Source of the DNA: Enoplolaimus lenunculus
Taxonomy: Eukaryota; Nematoda; Enoplea; Enoplida; Thoracostomopsidae
Direction: 5' to 3'
Assembly (NCBI GenBank): GCA_030248215.1
Contig: JASANG010001983.1
Span: 1-64,000 of the forward strand
Length of the DNA: 64,000 bases
Of the stretch, positions 11,721-22,100 are shown one piece after another. Position 1 is the first letter of the stretch; every line of letters starts with the position of its first letter. A program made the position numbers and the translations under genes. Below the pieces are notes generated by a model that was given only the letters and a program-made list of their open reading frames with translations, made no database searches and was not told the DNA's origin.

Positions 11721-11960
11721 AAAATTTTCAAACCCCAATGCGAGGTTAACACCCTAGAATAATTGGCTTTCAAACAAAAAAGTTTATCACAATCGGTTCA
11801 GCCGTTCCTGAGATTCTTTTCGGACGGACAGGCGGACAGACGGACAGACGGACATCCACCTTTCGACCCCCAAGTACAAAACATAAAACACTTCGCGAAA
11901 TTCCGAGCTTCGCTCGGAGTTTCGCTTCGCTCAATTATCCCTAATTGTAGCGCAAAAATA
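11721..11960. repeat. Dispersed-repeat tail with (GGACAGAC)n
   Basis: Contains ATCGGTTCAGCCGTTCCTG, then a GGACAGACGGACAG microsatellite, then AGCTTCGCTCGGAGTTTCG. This combination of words is common at the ends of dispersed repeats in animal genomes. It directly follows the 172-bp satellite and may be the end of one large element containing it. Confidence 0.5.
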
Positions 11961-12400
11961 ACTCCAGGACCAAGTTATTCGTATCCGAAACTTTAACGTG
12001 TACTTAAATTTTGAAAGTACGTTCCTAAGTATAACCTTGCATTAACGCTTATGCTATTGACACAAGACAAATATACGTTTAATTCAACGGATATTTGCAG
12101 TTGAAGGTGTGCCTTTTCGACCCGCAGAAGTTTCCGGCAATTTTTGTAGTGAAATTTTTCCGTAGTTTACCACAAGAAAAATGCATCGTTCGGTATGTTT
12201 TGTTTTAATTTTTGGTACAATTTTGAGTAAGAAATTACCACGATTTCGTGAAGTGTAAAATAAATTTTTTTCGACAACATTTTACAGATATTTGCTAAAA
12301 TTTACAAATTAAATATTATTTTAACTACCTTGCCAAATGTTTTATGAATGCTCACACAATTCGTCATCATCCCTCAAAAAATTAAATTTCATGGCTTTGC
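11961..12400. other. No gene recognised
   Basis: AT-rich sequence without convincing exon, RNA or terminal repeats. Confidence 0.5.
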
Positions 12401-12603
12401 GGGCCTATGTAAAGAACAGGGGTGGAACAGTATTATAAGCATATTCCAAAGCCTAAGCCTAAGTCTAAGTCCAAGCGTAAGAATGAGCATTTTCCTGAGA
12501 ATAAGCCTAAGCTTAAGCCAAGCAAAAAAATTAGTCTAAAGCTCAAGCTTACTCTATTCTAGTCCCACTGAAAAACGTTCCGCCCCTGCTGTTTACGTGG
12601 GCC
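12401..12603. mobile_element. MITE family A
   Basis: Left GGGCCTATGTAAAGAACAGG and right GTTCCGCCCCTGCTGTTTAC are complementary. The interior has CCTAAGCCTAAG tracts and the conserved TTACTCTATTCTAGTCCCAC. Confidence 0.88.
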
Positions 12604-12745
12604 GCTTTGCGCAAGGGGGAGAGGGTTTGTAAAGTATTCTGTCTGTATGGTGAGTCCACCATACACACAACAGTTCAAAAACAACTTGCCGACACTTGTA
12701 GATTTTCCCCGCTTATGCCTTAGCTATTATGTTATGCCAAACTGC

Positions 12746-13022
12746 AGGGGCGGATCCAAAAATTTCTGACTTGGGGGAGGCGGGTTGGCAAATGTTATGA
12801 AACGCAAAAATTGTAAGGTAGGGACCTTAATGTTTTATCACGAAAAATTATTTGAGGGGCGGAAATTGTAAGGTTTACCATTTTATTGCAACAAATTCTC
12901 AAGTTTTTTTACAAGAAAATTTTCTGAGGGGGGAATAATTGTTAAGTAGAGACCTCACCATTTTATCACAAAAAATTTATGAGGGGGGCGTACGCCCCCC
13001 GTCTATATTCGCTAGTGCCAAA
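12746..13022. mobile_element. MITE family D
   Basis: Starts GGGGCGGATCCAAAAATTTC, contains three spaced AATTGTAAGGTAGGGACC-like blocks alternating with ATTTTATCACAAAAAATT, and ends CGTACGCCCCCCGTC. This appears to be the family D layout without array expansion. Confidence 0.75.
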
Positions 13023-13286
13023 ATGTCAAAATTTCCGAAACTATGTGGACATGGTTACCAGACCCAAGCTAGCATTGTCATTATGATGCGATTTCGTTGC
13101 ATTTTTTGCTAATCACTTTTGTCAAACACAAATTATTTAGTATTTTTCTGATAACAAAACCGTAACACAGCTTGTAAAAGCTGTGATTAATTTTGTTATA
13201 ACAACACGCGTTTTGACGCCTGGGTCGTACCCATTCTGAGCGCAAGGTGGCTGCGCCCCCTAATCTTTATTCATACTTATGTAAGG

Positions 13287-13370
13287 ACACTGCCTTAATG
13301 AAAACTATCTTTATTTGGTTCTAAACAATAAAATTTCACAAACCGGTAAAGATAGTTTAATAAGGCGGTG
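13287..13370. other. 84-nt hairpin
   Basis: CACTGCCTTAATGAAAACTA continuing to TCTTTA (13287-13313) pairs with TAAAGATAGTTTAATAAGG continuing to CGGTG (13347-13370), leaving a loop of about 33 nt that has some extra TTGGTT/AACC pairing. The size is in the pre-microRNA range but it could equally be a small fold-back repeat. The strand cannot be decided. Confidence 0.5.
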
Positions 13371-13837
13371 TTTTTACGCCAGGGACGTCAGATACCAGCG
13401 GGACAAGCCGTTGCAGACCGGAATCAATATTTATTATTACAGTCAAATCAAGAAACTTTTATTAAACTATTGCTAACGATTTGGAGGGCAAGAGTAAAGA
13501 CAAAAAAATTGTATCTAATACCCCCACTTCCGTCTCGTTGTATTGTTTTTGGCAGTTTTGTCGTTTCCGTACGCCACTACTCGAATGAGGGCGGATGGAA
13601 CTTTTTGACGTGTAACATAAAAATGTTTTGTTTTCCTGTTTTAAAAACTAGTTTCTAGTGCTAAAATTGTTCGTCAGTTTTGCGTTATGTTTTTCGTTGA
13701 AAAAGTTATAATTACTGAAACAGTTTTGAACTGTTTTGGCGTTCCAAATCTCAAAGGGTTCAGGAAGGCGGTACCCTCCTGAAAACGAATTTGTAGTGGC
13801 GGTGGAAACTTTTACACTGTGGGTGCAACCAGATGCG
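13371..13837. other. No gene recognised
   Basis: The open frame at 13368-13658 shows no recognisable domain and no splice context. Confidence 0.45.
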
Positions 13838-14185
13838 GATGCAAAAATTTCGGACGGAGGGGCTGGCTGGCAAATGTTATGAAACGCAAAACTTGTAAGG
13901 TAGGGACCTTACCATTTTATCACAAAAAAATTTGTGGCGGCAAAAAATTGTAAGGTAGGGACCTTACCATTTTATCACAGAAAATTCTGCGCAAAAAATT
14001 GTAAAAAAGTTGTAAGACAGGATTTTACGATTTTATAATACAAAAAATCTGCGAGAAAAATCGTTTTTGGAAAAAATTTTTTCTGAGGGAAAAATTGTAA
14101 CGTAGGGACCTTACCATTTCAACACAAAAAATATTCCGATGGGGAGCGTCCGCTTCCCCTGCCCCTCTTTTGGATCCGCTAGTGG
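13838..14185. mobile_element. MITE family D
   Basis: Left GCGGATGCAAAAATTTCGG, right TTGGATCCGCTAGTG. Contains three AATTGTAAGGTAGGGACC-like blocks and ATTTTATCACAAAAAAA spacers. Length about 350 bp. Confidence 0.75.
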
Positions 14186-14414
14186 GGACAACTACAAAAA
14201 TGCCTTCTGTTTAAGGGTATTCTGTTAAGACGTAGTATGCAGCTTAACCATAGCTACCGCGCAAGATTTGCATTGTTATCTTAGAATATTTCTGCTTGTT
14301 TACGTTGTGTGTCGTTTGTATTAAACACCATCGACTCTTGTTCTTGTACACTTTCACCCCACAGTTTCCGAAATTTCACATTCTGGTACCTTTTAGGCTT
14401 AGGGTAAGGTTAAT

Positions 14415-14543
14415 TCTATGCTTTTGATGACGTCCGACGCCGTCCGTCACAGTTTAGTATCGAACCCGACTCACGTCCGATACTGGATATTGACTGGCAG
14501 TCATGGAAGGCGCAGCACGTCGCCACACGACAAGTAAAACGCC
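14415..14543. mobile_element. GC-rich MITE family L, short copy
   Basis: Left CTATGCTTTTGATGACGTCC matches the copy at 33183, and the right side has GCAGCACGTCGCC. Diverged and shortened. Confidence 0.5.
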
Positions 14544-14852
14544 ACCCTTAAGCTTACGGTTCAGCTTAGGCATAAGCTTAGGTTTAGGTTTATTACAAAT
14601 AGTCTTAAGCTTATTTTAAGCTTACACATAAGCTTATATTAAAAGTGTACGTGAGCCACGCAATCTTCATTGTCGCTAACAGAATTATTGACTTTTAGGC
14701 TTACTTGTTGCTGTTCCTTCAATTTTACCAGTCGCTGTGACGCAATAATACTATTTTTTCTTATTTGTAACTAAGTTGAAATCTAACGCCTGTTTGACCG
14801 AATAAGCATGGCCCGAATTGTGGGCTCTAGGCTCCCAATCTCCCCCTGGTCA
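14544..14852. other. No gene recognised; scattered TTAGG words
   Basis: 14555-14640 has repeated AAGCTTANG and TTAGGTTTAGG words, probably a degraded family A or B element. Nothing else was seen. Confidence 0.4.
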
Positions 14853-15029
14853 GTGGCGGATCCAGGATTCAAAATGGGGGGGGGCAAAATTTCACAGGCA
14901 ATAAACTTATTTTTGACCCACACACACACCACGTTATATTGTCACAAAATTGCTATATAATTTTTGTCGAGATGCTGTTGGGGGGGGGGGGGGGCACGGC
15001 CGGGGTGGCCTCCCCATGCATCCGCCATT
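14853..15029. mobile_element. MITE family E (GGCGGATCCAGGAT)
   Basis: Left AGTGGCGGATCCAGGATTC, right CATGCATCCGCCATTG, with G homopolymers inside both ends. The centre ATAAACTTATTTTTGACCC is shared with 17929-18085 and 43012-43360. Confidence 0.85.
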
Positions 15030-15384
15030 GCCCCTGATTATTTTTCGCTGGCAACTACATTGTTACTTTTTAGTAAGTTCTATTAGGTTCTGTGAATATA
15101 TATAGGCACGTCCTAACTAGGTATATTTTGTATATGTTGAAAGTATATTTCTTTTTGAATTCTTTACTTGAATATCAGTCGTGTTGTGGTTGGCCACAAT
15201 TTCACAGGGTCTATTTTACAGTGTCCCCACGTTTGAAGTTAAAGCTTAGACCTAGACAAAGGCTTTGGCAAGGACTACAAGAACCCAAGAATTATAGCGA
15301 AGGGACAAGGCAAGTCTCGGTAGTTGGCGGTCTCTGTCTCGGTCTCGGTGTCTTTAGTCTTGGTAGTTTCGAACCGAACCAGAA

Positions 15385-15436
15385 GTCGAGGATTCAGCAA
15401 ATGTACCGCTGTATTGTTGTAGTTTGTGATGTCTGA
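15385..15436. mobile_element. SINE tail fragment
   Basis: GAGGATTCAGCAAATGTACC followed by CGCTGTATTGTTGTAGTTTG and TGATGTCTGA matches the 3' tail of the tRNA-headed unit at 49118-49293, which has AAGGATTCAACAGATATATC and GCTTATTGTTGTAGTAAGTG. The tRNA-like head is missing; GGTCTCGGTCTCGG-type simple sequence precedes it. Confidence 0.65.
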
Positions 15437-15530
15437 AGATAAAAATTTCGGTGCCCATCCCTGGCAAGCGGTCCTTGCACCCCTAATAGCTTTCGAAAAA
15501 GTTTATTTCACCAATAACCAGGCTGCGACC

Positions 15531-15976
15531 GGATATCTGGTTCTGGTGTAATATTCGGCAAAAACGGATATCTGTATTCGGTTCCGGTATCCGGTATAAA
15601 GCTACCGGATACAGGATATTTACGATTGTGGTGCCGAATATCATAAAACTGCTTTTTACAGGTGATCGTCAATAATATCTTGCTTGCGATTTAGCCAAGA
15701 AGTTCAAGTTTTGATACGTTTTCAGCTACTTTTATGTTATGCAAGCAAGCGAGATTTAAACGCATTTTTGCATTAAATAATTTCAGTTTATCCGCAGCAA
15801 TTATCAACTATATAACTGACGACAAATTTGAGCACGCTAAAAATACAGCGAAAAAAATAAATTATTCTAACATATATAAACACAATATCCCGTATCGGTT
15901 TCCTGTTCCGGTAAGAAATTTAATATCCGTATCCGGTTCCGGTATCTGGTAAACCATTATCCGGTCGCACCCAGCC
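15531..15976. mobile_element. MITE family M1 (CCGGATA-type)
   Basis: Left GGCTGCGACCGGATATCTGG and right CCGGTCGCACCCAGCC are inverted repeats. Subterminal words CGGTTCCGGTATCCGG occur near both ends. The interior is unique and AT-rich. A diverged relative is at 52875-53215 inside DCAF5. Confidence 0.78.
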
Positions 15977-16437
15977 AATAACATAGAGACTCAAAACAGG
16001 CTACGTGCAAGGACCGTAAACACATTGAAGGGGCTGCATGCATTTTCGAAATTAACACCGTGGGATATATCTTTCGATACTTTAACGCCTCCATACATTC
16101 AATTATGTATTGCGTAATACCTCAGCCTAAAATTTCAGCTTAGAAATCGACTTTCTAGCTCCTAAAACTACTTGTATGACATTACAACCAAATGATTTGA
16201 CCCTTCAAATACAAATTTACAGTATTTTTTGAACCAGAACCTAACCAATGATTTTCATTTCAGGACGGTGCCAACGAACGGGCGAGTGAAAAATTATGTA
16301 ACACCGTTCCCTACAGCCTGTACGAGTATCTTGTTCCTTGACTCTTGATATATTTCGGAGTCAGTCTATTCGACATACTTCAGCCTCGGATTTACTGTCG
16401 TGTTTTTTGAATAATTTTTGATTCTGTTGAGTATCAG
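15977..16437. other. No confirmed gene; one exon-like stretch
   Basis: At 16264 a good acceptor (TTTTCATTTCAG) is followed by a 26-codon open stretch ending in TGA, beginning DGANERASEK. I cannot link it to an upstream exon or a family, so it is only noted. Confidence 0.25.
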
Positions 16438-16598
16438 GCCCGTAGCCAGCTCACCTTGCTAGGGGTGGCTAAACATTTTTTCACGACGAGGGACATTTAA
16501 ACGTTTTCAATGATTTACAAGCAAGGCTGAAAATATTCCAGGGGGGATGTTTCCAGGGGGGGCTGAGCCCCCCTGGCCCCTATTTAGCTACGGCCCCG
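16438..16598. mobile_element. MITE family F (CGTAGCCA ends)
   Basis: Left GCCCGTAGCCAGCTCACC, right TATTTAGCTACGGCCCC. Palindromic GGGGGGCTGAGCCCCCCTGG near the right end. Length about 160 bp. Confidence 0.85.
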
Positions 16599-16787
16599 TT
16601 AAGTATACTCTTAAATTTAAAATATTTTTTCAATTTTTTTGTTGAATTCACAGTGTTTGATGAACTCTGTCTCTCTCTCTGTGTCTCAATCTGTATTGGG
16701 GTGAGTGAGTATGATTGTCAATTTTTACTGTGGTTTTGCATTTTACAGTGCAGTTTGTAAAATGTTATACGCTCGTATGCGTTTCAT

Positions 16788-16953
16788 GAGTGTAGCCAGC
16801 TCACCTTCCTAGGGACAGGAGCCGAAAATGTTTCAGGATGAGCATTCAAGGGTTTTCAATGACTTACCAAGCGACATTGAAAATCTTCTAGGGTGGGCTA
16901 AAATTTTTCCAGGGTCGGTTGAGCCACTCTGCCATCCCTTGGCTACGGGCCCG
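16788..16953. mobile_element. MITE family F
   Basis: Left GAGTGTAGCCAGCTCACC, right CTTGGCTACGGGCCC. Same order of internal blocks as 16438-16598, same orientation. Confidence 0.82.
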
Positions 16954-17640
16954 GTCTGTTAAAACAATAATTGAACAAGGTTTTTATACTCACTCGAAAC
17001 ACTAGAATTGTTTTAATTTTTGGACCCTGGGGACACTGGCGGATCTAATGCAGGGGCGCCAAAGCCATGCTCATATACAAAAGGAACAAAATCAAAAGTT
17101 GGTACTTTTGGCACTTCGCAACCTAAAGGCAATGTATACCTGGAATAATACGATTCTCAGGCTCGTGCGCACTATTCACACCACATTTAACGTTGAGAAT
17201 TAGGCCTTGCAACATAGCAAAGCGTTGTCGTAAATCTAAGCCTAAGACTAAACCTAAGGTTGTGTGCAGGGAAAATTTACAAACAGCCCTCCTTAATAAC
17301 CAGGTATTGGGTTTTTGCGGTTTTAATTCAATTTGTTATATTTTTAAGCTCAAGTTTTATCTATATATATTGTAATTTCTCTGATACGAAGGAAGTCCAC
17401 TGACGTAATTTTATTAATGTAATTTTTGAGTCAAAGGATCCAGGGCACGTTTATATTATTGAAAAGTTTACCTTTTGGATATGTCAGGCGATGACGAATC
17501 CTTGAACCTGGAAGTCCCATCGTTAACTGTGACGTAAGTATTGTCAATTGCAGTTCCGCAATTTCGAAATTTCATCGGGTCTTGTGCACTACCCCCTATA
17601 TTTAAGGCGTATCAAGCTTAGGCTAAAATCATTAGGCTAA
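16954..17640. other. No gene recognised
   Basis: Short CCTAAG and CTAAGC words at 17230-17260 suggest a further decayed family A copy. Nothing else is supportable. Confidence 0.45.
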
Positions 17641-17834
17641 CGGGCCAATGTAAACATCAGGGGCGGAACGTTTTCCTGTGGGACTAGAATAGAATAAGCT
17701 AAAGCTTTAGACTAATTCTTTTTTACTTTGCTTAGGCTTAGGCTTAGGAATAAACTCATTCTTACTCTTAGATTTATGCTTAGGCTCAGGCTTAGGCTTA
17801 TAATACTGTTCCGCCCCTGTTCTTAGCATTGGCC
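17641..17834. mobile_element. MITE family A
   Basis: Left GGGCCAATGTAAACATCAGG, right CTGTTCTTAGCATTGGCC. Unique half CCTGTGGGACTAGAATAGAA, TTAGGC half GGCTTAGGCTTAGG. Confidence 0.88.
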
Positions 17835-17928
17835 GACTAAAGTAAGGCCAAGACCTAAACCTAAGCCTAAACCGGCGGACAAGAGCCATTTCAGGAGGAT
17901 GAGTAAAATGATGGACAATGGCGGATCC

Positions 17929-18085
17929 ATGGGGGCACCCCGGCCGTGCCCCCCCCAACAGCATCTCGTCAAATATTATATAGCAATTTTGTGACAATAG
18001 ATCGTGGTTTGTGTGTGGGTCAAAAATAAGTTTATCACCTGTGAAATTTTGCCCTCCCCCCATTTTGAGATCCTGGATCCGCCAC
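17929..18085. mobile_element. MITE family E, inverted orientation
   Basis: Left AATGGCGGATCCATGGGG, right GATCCTGGATCCGCCACTG. Shares ATTTTGTGACAATAGATCG and TCAAAAATAAGTTTATCACC, in reverse orientation, with the copy at 14853. Confidence 0.87.
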
Positions 18086-18324
18086 TGATGATGGGCTATA
18101 TAAAATACATCTCCATAGGTACAGCCTGGTATGTAAGCACCCCTGCCACTGGCGCCTTCCTGGACCTGCGTGTTGGTTATGCCTATGCTTGCTCGAGGTG
18201 CGATCTGTCTGAATGTTTGCAACATCTGTCACATTTCTATATTAATTCAAACTCTTTAATAGGTGTAAGTACTGAGTATTTTTAATGTTTATATATAATA
18301 TATATGTATATATATAATATATAC
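18086..18324. other. No confirmed gene
   Basis: A tract at 18110-18260 is open on both strands (one reading contains CSRCDLSECLQHLSHFY) but matches no family I know. An AT microsatellite lies at 18275-18324. Confidence 0.35.
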
Positions 18325-18408
18325 ATCAGGGTGAAACTGGAATTACAATTTACCACAACCGGAAGGTGAAAAATGCCGGAACCGGAATTCGGGTTGCACC
18401 CTGATATA
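18325..18408. mobile_element. 84-bp CCGGAAC-type element (family M2)
   Basis: Bounded by ATCAGGGTGAAACTGG and GGGTTGCACCCTGAT inverted repeats; contains GCCGGAACCGGAATTCGG. Half copies or relatives at 10265, 48125 and 50780. Confidence 0.7.
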
Positions 18409-19011
18409 CATATATATTTGACGAAAACCTAAACCTTTGCATAAACTTTTAGCTAAAGTCGTAGCCTTTGTCTTAAATGTGAGGGGGAAAGTGTACCAGA
18501 ACCAATTAGGTTATTGAGAATTTTGAACCAAATATTTAGCAGTGGCCCATTTGACCAGAAATTCAGGAGCTCGAGCCATCGTTTGTCGACATACAGAAGC
18601 GTTTGTCCGCTTAGATTATTTACCCTTTCAGTGTTTTGCGAATGATAAAATAATTCCGTTAACTGAAGAATATGGTATAACGACAATTCGTCACCCGACA
18701 ACTCGTAAATCCAAAATTTCATCGACTCAACAATTCGTCACCCATCATTATGTTTAGGCTTAGGATTATGGTTAGGATTACGCTCGGGATTATGCTCCGA
18801 TGTATTTATAGGCGTTTGGACACTGTTGGGCGACAAGTTGTCGGACGACGAATTGTCGTAGATTCTTTTTTTGTTCTTACAAAAATTAGAAAAGAGTTTT
18901 AAAACAATTTTTGATGTGGATTTGGTAGGAGGTTTTGTTTTTAAAAATATTCGAAAAACTGTGGTTAAACGTTGAAATTTATTAATAATTATTTGTTTAT
19001 ATTGTTTTCAG
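18409..19011. other. Upstream of the FIP gene; no promoter recognised
   Basis: 18640-18860 contains several CAATTCGTC / GACAATTCGTC words in both orientations (CGACAATTCGTCACCC, TCGTCACCCGAC, GACGAATTGTCG), likely a small repeat. A polypyrimidine tract and TTGTTTTCAG precede the first recognised FIP exon. Confidence 0.4.
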
Positions 19012-19128
19012 GTGTAGCTCGGATATGTCCGATCAAGAACAAAATTTTGAAGGCGTCGGCAGCGGACAACGAAGCGGCAAATCGTTACTGGACTCACCTG
19101 AAGATACATATCCTCGAACTAATAGCAC
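19012..19128 (+). CDS. RAB11FIP4: FIP exon 1 of the recognised set
   Basis: Acceptor TTGTTTTCAG, donor GTAAGT. Codes [16 protein letters not shown] and on to YPRTNST. The ATG at 19025-19027 is a possible start; the frame is also open upstream to the acceptor, so either an earlier exon (ending with two extra nucleotides) or a 5' leader is joined here. Ends with AC, completed to ACA by the next exon. Confidence 0.75.
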
Positions 19129-22100
19129 GTAAGTATCAGGATTCAACGGGATACCATAAAATACCGGAACCGGAGCCAGTTAAATATCCACCTTCGGTGG
19201 TAGCTAGAGCCGGATATTTAAGTACATATTTCAACAAAAAGTTTGCTAATCACCGCTAATTTATTTCTAATAGCAATAATGGCTGGGTTTGTGAAATCTT
19301 ACTTAAGTATTTACTTTGGTTATACTTAAGTAATTAATTAAGTTGCAAACTTAACTAAATACTGAACTTTTTGATCAAAAACATATGAACGCCAAATATC
19401 AGCCGTTGTCATAATAATAAAGTAATCGTTTAGTTTTTATATCAAAGAGGCATCACGAGCCTGCTGTTTCAGTTAGACCAAGATCAGTATGCCTGTACGG
19501 TTAATTTGTAATATATCAAATTTAGTCAGCGACGTAAGTATTTACTTAAACTTAAATACGCTTTTAAAAACAGCAAAAATGGTTAAGTAAATACTTAGCA
19601 CGTACTTAAGTATTAAGTTGTACTCAAATAGGGTTTCAGAAACCCTGCCAATGTGTTGTTATTTTGTTTTTACAAAAGTCTATGAAGAGAGATTTTGAAG
19701 TACTTATTATTGTCATTTCGAACAAAGATTACAAGGAAATTTTGGGATTTTGGTCACAAATAATGCGGTGCAACACTGGGCTGTGTTATACCTTTCAACA
19801 ATGAATATCTGGCAAAATAGAATACCGGAACTGTAGCTGGTGCCGGATATCCCGGTGGAACCCCATTAACAATGAGTTTTCGTGAATTGACAAAAATAGT
19901 TAAAATATTCTAAGGTCACCAGGCGTAGGCAGGGATGGCAACCGGAACCGGAGCCGGATATCCAGTTGAATCCTGTCGTTTCGTGAAAGGACAAAAATAG
20001 TGTAAGTATTCCGGAAGTCATCAGACGGATCCAGAGGGGGTGTTTTGAGTTCCTGTAAACCACCTGAATATTATACACCAAAAAATTCACAATTGAAGAA
20101 CAAAAATCTGCTAATACGGGGAATAAGTAGAGTGCATAAGTTAAGGTTTCATATGGGTTCGCCTGACACCGGCGAGGGAACGATTTCTCTCGAAGGGGTG
20201 TCGAAACCCAGCGACCCCAAATTGCGTGACCATCAACTCCGATAAAGAATCTGAATTTGATTGGCAACCAAGACTAAAAATTCAAGCAAAAATATTTATA
20301 AGAATATCACAAGTGAAGCGACCAAGAAGCTAATGTTTTTTTATGCTTAAATGTTTTAAATTCCAACCCGAAACTTTAATTTTAGCGTGTTATTATTGGT
20401 GTCAGTGTATTTCTATATTTCTTAGGGGTGTCGAATAACATCCGAGGCACCCGCCCCCGTTCCTGCGAGCCTAATCAGTAGTAAATGTAGAATTTCAAAG
20501 TACCAAGAGGTAACCTTATGCATATGGTAAAGGTAAAAGCAGAAACCCGCGAAGAATATACATTCAGCGGTGTAGCCAGGATTATGGGAAACAGGGGCGT
20601 CACATTTAGTAAAAATTTCGAACGACAGTTTCTTGGGTTGCCAACTGAATAAATTCTTTAAAATCTGTGGGCAAAAATTAACAATTGGGAATCGAAATCC
20701 GGCTTTCTTGTATACATTTATCTGCAACGGAATTAATAATTTGCCAATAAGCAATGTATAATTCAACCAAAACCGTAATATTTTCAACGTAACATTTGCT
20801 CTGATATACTAAGATCAACCAGAACAATAATGTTTTACGTTTGAAGCAGGTTAAGTATATTCCTAAACCTAAGCCTAAACCAATTGAAACAGAAACTCCT
20901 TTGCTCTGTACATCACGGATTTATATGGTTGTGTATTTTTAGACCTGTCATGAATCGAAGAGCGGCAGCTATCGCCACAGGCGCCACCGGCTATAAAAAG
21001 TATGCGAATACTTTTCTAAATTTTTGGATATTTTAAGTAAAATATCACTCTCATTTGTATGCTAAAATTCAAAATGTTCAATTTTGCATTTTCTTTTAAC
21101 AATTTATTTTTTTTTACTTAAATTCAATAATTTTCTAATTCCCGGTTTGCATAAAATTTATTGCTGAAATTGTGGCCAATGTGACTTTTAGGGGCGTAAC
21201 AGTAGATTAAGCGTATTCCTAAGCCGAAGTCTAAGCAAAAAATGTAATCTAGAATCTAAACCTACTGTTTTATAGACCCACCGGAAACCTGGACGCTCCT
21301 AAAAGTTACATGGGCCGAAGTTACAATACAACGATATTTTATTGGTTTTGCAATATTGTGTATTTACCAAAAATGTAATTACCTAAGACAATAGAGTAAA
21401 TATTTACTTTTTTTCATAATCTTTCAATCTTATTTTCGCTTTTTTCAATTTATATCTATTTTTTTATTGCTAACCTTCGCTGCCTATACCAATTGCACCA
21501 GGTTATAACGGTTTTATTTTTTGTTATTTATTTTTATATTTGTTCATATTTTGTTTTTCTTTATTTCAGCGGGTCGAGAAGATCAAGTTTCAACTCCGAT
21601 ATCGATATGTTCAGTGCGTCCGATGCAGAACTTCACTCAGAAATCACTGAAATCTCAAATCAGGTAAATTTCATTCTTTATTGGGCCAATGTTACTTTAA
21701 GGGGCGTAACAGGAAATTATGCGTGTTCCTCAGCTTAAACCTAAGCCTAAGCGTCGCAAAAATGTGTTCCTAAGCGTAAGCCTAAGCCTAAGCAAAAAAT
21801 GTAATCTAGAATCTAAACCTACTCTTTTATAGACCCACTAGAAACCGGGACGCTCCTTAAAGTAACCTGGGTCCTAAATAGCATTGATTATACGATACCA
21901 TTGTATTGAAACTAACCCCACGCAAGAATTGTTTAAATGCAACAATTATCATACGCAATTCATTGCGCAACAAACTAAAGTCAAGCGGTTCCAAAGTTTT
22001 GCACACTCTATATGTCATCTATATCTATCTATCTTCCTATCTATCTAACCTAACCGTGCCCGTAGCCAAAGGGACCAGAGCGTAGCCAAAGGGGGCCAGA

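Noticed and set aside
16264-16341. Exon-like 26-codon stretch after a good acceptor
   Set aside because: No partner exon and no recognisable family; kept only as a note.
17707-18225. 172-codon minus-strand frame
   Set aside because: Covers a family A and a family E MITE; lysine/proline repeats come from the CCTAAG tract.
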